In this document: one piece after another, positions 7,734 through 14,280 of the stretch
How the letters are laid out: the number at the start of each line of letters is the position of its first letter
Numbering within the stretch: the first letter of the stretch is position 1
Source of the DNA: Clostridia bacterium
Lineage (GTDB): Bacteria; Bacillota; Clostridia; Oscillospirales; Acutalibacteraceae
NCBI GenBank assembly: GCA_900768075.1
Contig: CAAGBN010000072.1
Coordinates: forward strand, 1 to 34,653
Direction: 5' to 3'
DNA length: 34,653 bases
Notes under the pieces: model-generated
Told to the model about the DNA's origin: nothing
Seen by the model: the letters and a program-made list of their open reading frames with translations, nothing else
Database searches by the model: none
Made by a program: the position numbers and the translations under genes

Positions 7734-9218
7734 ATGTTATTCAGCGGTACAATTTTCAACAAAGCATATTTCAGAACTGAAGCCTTGGGTAAAGCCGAAA
7801 CAAAATACAAAGCAGATGAAAGCGGCTGCAGAATTATCAATATACCCTATCACGAATACATCAGCGAAAACGACATTCCTCAAGGTGCATTGATTTGTGA
7901 TTTATCAGAAGCAAATTCAGGTGCAGAAAATGCCCGAATCATTCAGTCACAAATTGATATAGCATCTGCAAAAATGGCAGGTGGGACAGTTGTTATACCG
8001 AAAGGCAGATATAAAACTACAAGCATAGAGCTTAAAAACAATACTACTCTCTTTGTGCAAATGGGTGCGGAGCTTGTATCGGTTATTTGTGATGAAAACG
8101 AGAATTCAAACATAAAGCTTGAAAGCGGAGTTGTAATTGCAGATAATGCAAGCAATATTACAATCACAGGTGGCGGTACTATCAATGGCTCGGGTGAAAG
8201 CTATACCCTTGAGCCTGAATGTGACTATCCCTTATATGCACTGAAAAGCTTTAATCTTTATACAAGAGTAATCGAAAGCCGTAAGCGTCTTCGCAAAGGA
8301 AAGCCTGTAAGACGCTCAAGTGTAATTCATCTTAAAAACTCTGGCAATATCAAAGTACATAACATTATCTTAAAGGATTCTGCAGGCTGGACATTCAATC
8401 TTGAAAACTGCAAAACCGCTGAGATTTACGATTTTATTATTGATAATCATATGCACGTGGCAAACACAGACGGCATTGACATTTCAGGCAGTGAAAATGT
8501 AAAGATTCATCATACTTTTATTGCAACTGCTGATGACGGTATTGTTTTAAAAGCTATCGAAAATCCTATAAATAAGGTGGATATCAGAGATTGCATTATT
8601 TCAAGCTTTGCCAACTGCTTTAAAATCGGCACTGAAACTCAAAAAGACGTCTCCGATGTCAGCATACAAAATTGCTACTTCTTTATGCCCGACGGAATAA
8701 CAGGCGGTTATGCAGGTGTTGCTATAGAAACCGCAGACGGAAGTAATGTTTCAGATGTTTTTGTTTCAGATATTAAAATGGACGGTATCAGCTCTCCGCT
8801 TCTCATATGGGCAGGCAACAGAATGAAGTTCGGCAAAAATAAAATCGGCAAGATAAAAAATGTTACAGTAAAAAATATCTCCGCTGATAACGTGGAGCTT
8901 CCATCAGCTATTAACAGCTGTAAAGACGAAAACGGCGAAAACTGTATCAGCAATATTAAGCTTGAAAATATCAAAGCAAAGTACAGGGATACCAAGGAAA
9001 GTCTTTCGATTTTGAAAAAGGTGCCTGAGCACTCATTGAAGGATTACCCCGAAATAACAAGAGTAGCACACATTTATTTCCGCTCCCACGAGATGAGCAG
9101 ATATTGGGATTTACCCTGCTACGGACTGTTTATAAGAAATGCCGACGAAGTTGAAATCAAGGACTTTGAATGTACACCCCGAACAGTAAATAAGCGAGTT
9201 AAGATACACAGAATTTAA
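7734..9218 (+). CDS. GH28 polygalacturonase / galacturonidase-like enzyme, cytoplasmic
   Basis: This 494-residue right-handed beta-helix enzyme belongs to family 28 and hydrolyses galacturonate linkages of pectin with inversion. AGGTVVIPKGRY (near 82) and TITGGGTINGSGESY (near 143) open the helix. Catalytic motifs are VANTDGIDISG (N244, D246) and TADDGIVLK (D267, D268). The third motif, normally GHG-xS-xGS, reads SFANCFKIGTE, so the usual His is absent, as in some exo-acting or rhamnogalacturonan-directed members. There is no signal peptide. I chose the ATG at 7734 with GGGAGAAGC before it. A longer reading starting at 7656 would begin inside the palindrome and add an unlikely Trp/Tyr/Cys-rich leader. 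It leads a co-directional run of six genes. Confidence 0.88.
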   Translation: MLFSGTIFNKAYFRTEALGKAETKYKADESGCRIINIPYHEYISENDIPQGALICDLSEANSGAENARIIQSQIDIASAKMAGGTVVIPKGRYKTTSIELKNNTTLFVQMGAELVSVICDENENSNIKLESGVVIADNASNITITGGGTINGSGESYTLEPECDYPLYALKSFNLYTRVIESRKRLRKGKPVRRSSVIHLKNSGNIKVHNIILKDSAGWTFNLENCKTAEIYDFIIDNHMHVANTDGIDISGSENVKIHHTFIATADDGIVLKAIENPINKVDIRDCIISSFANCFKIGTETQKDVSDVSIQNCYFFMPDGITGGYAGVAIETADGSNVSDVFVSDIKMDGISSPLLIWAGNRMKFGKNKIGKIKNVTVKNISADNVELPSAINSCKDENGENCISNIKLENIKAKYRDTKESLSILKKVPEHSLKDYPEITRVAHIYFRSHEMSRYWDLPCYGLFIRNADEVEIKDFECTPRTVNKRVKIHRI

Positions 9219-9230
9219 CAGGTGATTATT

Positions 9231-10676
9231 ATGACCAACGACAAATATTATCTCAAATGTATAACCTTCGGAAGAGCCGCCGAGGGACTTCGTGCTGATT
9301 TTCAGAAGCAGCTTACCGAAATGCAGAAGGATATCGGCTTTGAGTATGTACGCTTTCACGGACTTTTTCACGATGATATGGCGGTATATAAAGAAATTGA
9401 CGGCAAGTCACAGTTATGGTTTGGCTATATAGACAAGCTTTTTGATTTTCTTCTCGATAATGGTCTTAAGCCACTTCTTGAGCTTGGCTTCGTACCAACA
9501 GAGCTTGCAACTGTACCGAACACAGTATTCTGGTGGAAGGCTAACGGCTGTCCGCCTAAAGATTATGATAAATGGCATTTTCTTGTAAAGGGCACAGTTG
9601 AGCATTTAGTTGAAAGATACGGGCTTGAAGAAGTCAAAACCTGGTACTTTGAGGTATGGAACGAGCCGAATTTAGGCTCATTCTGGAGAGGTACACAGGA
9701 GCAGTATTTTAAGCTCTATGAAGTATCAGTCGACGCTGTAAAATCCGTGTGCGAAGATTTCCGTATAGGTGGACCCTCAACAAGCGGTGCTGATTTCAGA
9801 GAGGATTTAGGCTACCTAAAAGCTTTTATTAAATTTTGCGAAGAGAAGAAACTGCCCGTTGACTTCTTCACTGCTCATCCTTATCCGACCTATTGGCCTC
9901 TTGATACCGACGGCAACGAGCAGATGGGTTATATGAAAAAGGAAATCTGCACCGAGTTTATTGATAACATAAAAAATATTGTTGACTGTTCAATTTACAA
10001 GGGCGCTGAAATTCACTTAACAGAATGGAATTCCTCACCGAGTCCCCGTGATTTAATTCACGATACGCCCTTTGAAGCACCCTTCCTTCTTTACAATATC
10101 ACACAGAATTTCGGCAAAATTGATTCACTCGGCTATTGGGCATTTACCGATATTTTCGAGGAAAACGGACCGGGGGAAGAAGAGTTTCACGGTGGCTTCG
10201 GACTTATCACAAACAACGGAATCAAGAAGCCGTCATATTGGGCATACTATTTCCTTTCAAAGCTTGGTGATGAGATTATAGAGCTTTCCGACAGACACAT
10301 CATCACAAGGCAGGGTGAAAATTATCAGGTGATTATCTGGAACTACTGCTACTATACCGATGAGTTTGCAAAGGGTGACAGAAGTAAGCTTACTCTCACT
10401 GACAGAGATAATGTATTTGAGTGTAAGGACGAAAAATTCAACATATCTATTGACCTTGATGGTGAGTATAAGTTGACCGAATACACCCTTGACAAAGATA
10501 CATCTGCACTACATAATTGGGTTAAGCTCGGTGCACCGAAGTATCTGAACAGAAATGATGTTTTAATACTTGACGCTATGAGTCAGCCTAAGGTAACTGC
10601 AGGAAGCATCAAAGAGCTGAATATTGATATTACACTCAAGCCTCACGAGGTTAAGATGTATATACTTGAGAAATAA
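9231..10676 (+). CDS. GH39-family glycosidase, cytoplasmic
   Basis: This 481-residue clan GH-A (beta/alpha)8 enzyme resembles GH39 beta-xylosidases and related arabinosidases. WYFEVWNEPNLGSFW contains the acid/base E145 and IHLTEWNSSP contains the nucleophile E265. A C-terminal beta-sandwich follows, as usual in the family (EVKMYILEK at the end). GH39 activities include beta-xylosidase, alpha-L-iduronidase and side-chain enzymes acting on arabinogalactan. With GH36 and GH51 beside it a role on arabinose/galactose side chains is plausible, but the substrate is not readable. The start is the ATG at 9231 with AGGTG six bases before it. A GTG at 9222 overlaps that ribosome site. There is no signal peptide. 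It is 12 bp after GH28. Confidence 0.85.
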   Translation: MTNDKYYLKCITFGRAAEGLRADFQKQLTEMQKDIGFEYVRFHGLFHDDMAVYKEIDGKSQLWFGYIDKLFDFLLDNGLKPLLELGFVPTELATVPNTVFWWKANGCPPKDYDKWHFLVKGTVEHLVERYGLEEVKTWYFEVWNEPNLGSFWRGTQEQYFKLYEVSVDAVKSVCEDFRIGGPSTSGADFREDLGYLKAFIKFCEEKKLPVDFFTAHPYPTYWPLDTDGNEQMGYMKKEICTEFIDNIKNIVDCSIYKGAEIHLTEWNSSPSPRDLIHDTPFEAPFLLYNITQNFGKIDSLGYWAFTDIFEENGPGEEEFHGGFGLITNNGIKKPSYWAYYFLSKLGDEIIELSDRHIITRQGENYQVIIWNYCYYTDEFAKGDRSKLTLTDRDNVFECKDEKFNISIDLDGEYKLTEYTLDKDTSALHNWVKLGAPKYLNRNDVLILDAMSQPKVTAGSIKELNIDITLKPHEVKMYILEK

Positions 10677-10685
10677 GGTGAAAAT

Positions 10686-12524
10686 ATGAATTTCGGTGTT
10701 CAATTCAGAGTCCGTGGCGACAGCTTTGGCGGACATTTTATAAACGGTATTTCTATGGCAGAGAGCGAAAGTATGTGGAAATGCAAGAAAGTTTCTGCTG
10801 ACGATGATAAAACAGTTTACGAATCATCTGACGGATACAGAATAACAGCATATCACATTAAGAAAAACGATGTTTACGAGTGCTATACTGTTTTTGAGAA
10901 CAACTCAGATTCTATCGCAACACTCGAAATGCTCTCATCATTCTGCCTTGAAGATGTGACTGCTGATACTCTTCACAGAGCGACTTCCTTCTGGAGTGCT
11001 GAGGGTAAGATTTTAAGCCAAAAGCTCACAGAACTCAATATGGAACGCTCATGGAGTGGTCATGGCATAAGAATTGAAAAATTCGGTCAGATAGGCTCAA
11101 TGCCTGTAAGAAAGTGGTTTCCCTTTGTTGCTGTTGAGGATAGCGAAAAGGGTGAATTCATCGGTGTACAGCTTTACTGTCCGTCAAGCTGGCAGATTGA
11201 ACTTTTCAGATACAGAGAGCCTCTTACACTTCTTGGTGGTCTTGCCGATTACGATTACGGTCATTGGTGCAAGGAGATTCTTCCCGGTGAAAGCTTTACC
11301 TCACCCAAGGCAGTAGTAGCTGTGGGCGAGACTCTCAATAAGGTATGCGATATGCTTGTAAAGGCACAGAAGCCTGACATTTCTCCCGTTGACGCAGACT
11401 TGCCCGTTATCTTCAATGAGTATTGCACATCCTGGGGTAACCCCACTATAGATAATCTCGAAAAAACAGCAAAGAAGCTTCAAGGAAGCGGTATTCGTTA
11501 TCTTGTTATGGACAGCGGTTGGTACAAGGAAGAGGGCAAAAATTGGTGGGATACTATCGGTGATTGGAATGTCAGCAAGCAGCTTTTCCCTGACGGACTC
11601 AAGCCCGTTAATGATATGATTAAGTCTTATGGTCTTATCCCCGGCATATGGTTTGAGATGGAAAATGTCGCTCCGCTTTCGGCTATATATAACGAAACCG
11701 ATCATTTGCTTTCCCGTCAAGGGGTACCCCTTTCAGTTGGCGGTCATAGGTTTCTTGATATGCGAGATGAGTGGTGCGCAAATTATCTTGATGAAAAGGT
11801 GATTAAGCTTCTTGCTGATAGTGGTTATGGCTATCTTAAGGTGGATTATAACGAAAATATCGGTGTTGGTTGTGACGGTGCAGAAAGTCTCGGTGAGGGA
11901 CTTCGTCAGTATGTGCTTGGTAGTCAGGATTACTTCAAGCGTATCCACGAAAAGCTCCCTGATCTCGTAATCGAAAACTGTGCAAGTGGTGGACACAGAC
12001 TTGAGCCTTCAACTATGGAGCTTTGCTCACAAGCAAGCTTCTCCGATGCCCACGAATGTAAGAGCATCCCAATCATCGCGGCAAATGTTCAGAGAATGAT
12101 TAAACCCTCACAGAGTCAGATCTGGGCGGTACTTCGCAAGGAAGATGACATTCACAGAGTGAATTACAGCCTTACCGCAGGCTTTCTCGGTCGCCTTTGT
12201 CTCAGTGGTGAAATCTTTGATATACCCGATGAAAACTGGCGGATAACACTTGATGCAGTTAAATTTTACGGTGAAATCGCACCGATTATCAAGGACGGCT
12301 ATACAAGAATCATTGAGTGTACTGCAGAAGATTACAATGACCCCACAGGTTATCAGATTGTGCTTCGTGAGCTTGGTGATAATGCACTTATGATAGTACA
12401 TACATTTAAAGATGGAGCAAATCCGCCTATAGAAAAACATCTTGCTGATTGGCAAATCACAAAGACCTTTGGCAGTGACCTTGACGGTGATTTCAGAGGT
12501 AAGGCATATATCTTAGAAAAATAA
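10686..12524 (+). CDS. GH36 alpha-galactosidase-like enzyme, cytoplasmic
   Basis: This 612-residue clan GH-D enzyme has an N-terminal beta-supersandwich followed by a TIM barrel: VIFNEYCTSWGNPT near 241, MDSGWYKEE near 275, GIWFEMENVAP near 320. YGYLKVDYNENIGVG supplies the nucleophile D387, CASGGHRLEPSTMELC is the typical substrate loop, and SFSDAHE supplies the acid/base D454. It lacks a signal peptide. It is shorter than the roughly 720-740 residues of typical bacterial GH36. The family also includes enzymes acting on beta-L-arabinopyranose, whose stereochemistry matches alpha-galactose. In this arabinose-rich context that alternative is reasonable. The start has AAGGTGAAAAT before the ATG. 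It lies 9 bp after GH39. Confidence 0.87.
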   Translation: MNFGVQFRVRGDSFGGHFINGISMAESESMWKCKKVSADDDKTVYESSDGYRITAYHIKKNDVYECYTVFENNSDSIATLEMLSSFCLEDVTADTLHRATSFWSAEGKILSQKLTELNMERSWSGHGIRIEKFGQIGSMPVRKWFPFVAVEDSEKGEFIGVQLYCPSSWQIELFRYREPLTLLGGLADYDYGHWCKEILPGESFTSPKAVVAVGETLNKVCDMLVKAQKPDISPVDADLPVIFNEYCTSWGNPTIDNLEKTAKKLQGSGIRYLVMDSGWYKEEGKNWWDTIGDWNVSKQLFPDGLKPVNDMIKSYGLIPGIWFEMENVAPLSAIYNETDHLLSRQGVPLSVGGHRFLDMRDEWCANYLDEKVIKLLADSGYGYLKVDYNENIGVGCDGAESLGEGLRQYVLGSQDYFKRIHEKLPDLVIENCASGGHRLEPSTMELCSQASFSDAHECKSIPIIAANVQRMIKPSQSQIWAVLRKEDDIHRVNYSLTAGFLGRLCLSGEIFDIPDENWRITLDAVKFYGEIAPIIKDGYTRIIECTAEDYNDPTGYQIVLRELGDNALMIVHTFKDGANPPIEKHLADWQITKTFGSDLDGDFRGKAYILEK

Positions 12525-12537
12525 AAGGAGCAAAATT

Positions 12538-14010
12538 ATGGAAAAATATTTAATCAACCCGAATCAAAAAATCAGTAAGATCAACAAAGAAATTTACGGA
12601 CACTTCTCAGAGCATTTGGGCAGATGCATCTACGAGGGTCTTTATGTAGGCGAGGATTCTCCCATCCCCAATGTCAACGGTATGAGAAAAGACGTTGTTG
12701 AGGCACTCAAGGAAATGGGGATTCCCGTACTGCGTTGGCCTGGTGGTTGCTTTGCCGATGAGTACCATTGGAAGGACGGCATCGGTCCCAAAGAGAGCAG
12801 AAAAAAGATGATTAACACCCATTGGGGCGGTGTTGTTGAAGACAACAGCTTTGGCACTCACGAGTTTTTTGAACTTTGCGAACAGCTCGGCTGTGAAGCT
12901 TATGTAAACGGCAATCTCGGCTCAGGCACAGTTCAGGAAATGAGTGAATGGGTTGAATATATGACCTTTGACGGTGTATCACCTATGGCAGAGCTTCGTA
13001 AGGCTAACGGAAGAGAGAAGCCTTGGAAGGTAAAATACTTTGGTGTCGGTAACGAAAACTGGGGCTGTGGCGGTCATATGCACCCTGAATTTTACGCTGA
13101 CCAATACAGGCGTTTTGAAACTTATGTAAGAGATTATGACAGCAACAAGCACATTTACAGAATCGCCTGCGGTGCAAATGCTTTTGATTACAACTGGACA
13201 GAAGTACTTATGAAGAAAGCCGCAAGCCGTATGAACGGTTTGTCACTTCACTATTACACTCTTCCCGGTGATTGGAGCAAAAAAGGCAAGGCTCTTGAAT
13301 TTACAAAGGATGAATACTATACCACTATCGAAAAAGCATACAAAATGGAAGAGCTTGTTCGCCGCCACGGTGATATTATGAATCAGTATGACCCTGAAAA
13401 GAGAGTCGGTATGATTGTTGACGAATGGGGTACATGGTACGATGTTGAGGAGGGTACAAATCCCGGCTTCCTTTATCAGCAGAACACTATGAGAGATGCT
13501 ATTGTTGCAGGTCTTACCCTCAACATCTTCAACAAGCACTCTGACAGAATCCGTATGGCAAACATCGCACAGACTGTAAATGTGCTTCAGGCTGTTGCTC
13601 TTACTGACGGCGGGGATATGCTTCTTACTCCTACATATCACATTTTCAAGATGTATAAGGATCATCAGGAAAATACACTTCTCGGCTCATACATAACAAC
13701 TCCCGACCTTTCCGAAAAGGGTACTCTGCCGAAGCTTATCGAAAGTGCTTCAATCAAAGAGGACGGCACAATAATTGCAACAATAGTCAACACCTCGGCT
13801 GATGAAGCTGCAGAAATCCACTGTCAGATAGCAGACTTTAATCTCGAGGAGCTTTCTGCAGAAATTCTCACAGGTGAAATCCACGATTACAACAGCTTTG
13901 AGAATAAGAATGTAGTTGGCACAAAGGCTTTCAGCGATTACGAAATCCTTGCAGACGGCTTTAAAACTACAATTCCTCCCTGCTCAATCGCTAAGTTCAT
14001 AATTAAATAA
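12538..14010 (+). CDS. abfA: GH51 alpha-L-arabinofuranosidase, intracellular
   Basis: This 490-residue GH51 enzyme removes terminal alpha-L-arabinofuranose from arabino-oligosaccharides. EIYGHFSEHLGRCIYEG at the start, LRWPGGCFADEYHWKDGIGP near 65, FGVGNENWGCGGHM with acid/base E173, and MIVDEWGTWYDVEEG with nucleophile E296 are all typical of the bacterial intracellular AbfA type. Length and absence of a signal peptide agree. AAAAGGAGCAAAATT precedes the ATG, 13 bp after GH36. It would finish the arabino-oligosaccharides made outside by the GH43 and anchored GH51-like enzymes. Confidence 0.95.
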   Translation: MEKYLINPNQKISKINKEIYGHFSEHLGRCIYEGLYVGEDSPIPNVNGMRKDVVEALKEMGIPVLRWPGGCFADEYHWKDGIGPKESRKKMINTHWGGVVEDNSFGTHEFFELCEQLGCEAYVNGNLGSGTVQEMSEWVEYMTFDGVSPMAELRKANGREKPWKVKYFGVGNENWGCGGHMHPEFYADQYRRFETYVRDYDSNKHIYRIACGANAFDYNWTEVLMKKAASRMNGLSLHYYTLPGDWSKKGKALEFTKDEYYTTIEKAYKMEELVRRHGDIMNQYDPEKRVGMIVDEWGTWYDVEEGTNPGFLYQQNTMRDAIVAGLTLNIFNKHSDRIRMANIAQTVNVLQAVALTDGGDMLLTPTYHIFKMYKDHQENTLLGSYITTPDLSEKGTLPKLIESASIKEDGTIIATIVNTSADEAAEIHCQIADFNLEELSAEILTGEIHDYNSFENKNVVGTKAFSDYEILADGFKTTIPPCSIAKFIIK

Positions 14011-14011
14011 T

Positions 14012-14263
14012 ATGGCGGAATGTAAAAGATGTCTTCTGCACGAAGTGGCAGAGGAAGATACCCTCAAAAGCATAAAGGAGCGAATTGAAAAGCTCTCCGA
14101 AAAAGAAAAGGCACCCGACGAGCTTTACGAAAAAAGGCTCAGCGAGTGCAAAGAATGTGAAAATCTCATATCAGGCGTATGTATGAAATGTGGCTGTTAT
14201 GTAGAATTCAGAGCAGCATTTAAAAAGAATAACTGTCCGAATACAAAGGACAGAAGATGGTGA
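14012..14263 (+). CDS. Small Cys-rich protein, DUF6171-like
   Basis: This 83-residue protein has three cysteine clusters: CKRC near the N-terminus, CKECENL at about 49, and CMKCGCYVEFRAAFKKNNC to the end. They resemble a zinc ribbon and separate a charged helix (EKLSEKEKAPDELYEKR). The pattern matches my recollection of DUF6171, a clostridial family without known function. It begins one base after the arabinofuranosidase stop codon and ends 17 bases before the next start, so it must be co-transcribed with the two GH51 genes. Metal binding is inferred from the cysteines. I see no evidence for a catalytic role. Confidence 0.75.
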   Translation: MAECKRCLLHEVAEEDTLKSIKERIEKLSEKEKAPDELYEKRLSECKECENLISGVCMKCGCYVEFRAAFKKNNCPNTKDRRW

Positions 14264-14280
14264 AAATCAAGGAGTTGCTT

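Noticed and set aside
11301..11720. 139-codon antisense frame in the GH36 gene
   Set aside because: Lies entirely within the conserved GH36 barrel on the other strand; no start signal.
13243..13665. 140-codon antisense frame in the GH51 gene
   Set aside because: Shadow of a strongly conserved plus-strand arabinofuranosidase; no ribosome site or family similarity.
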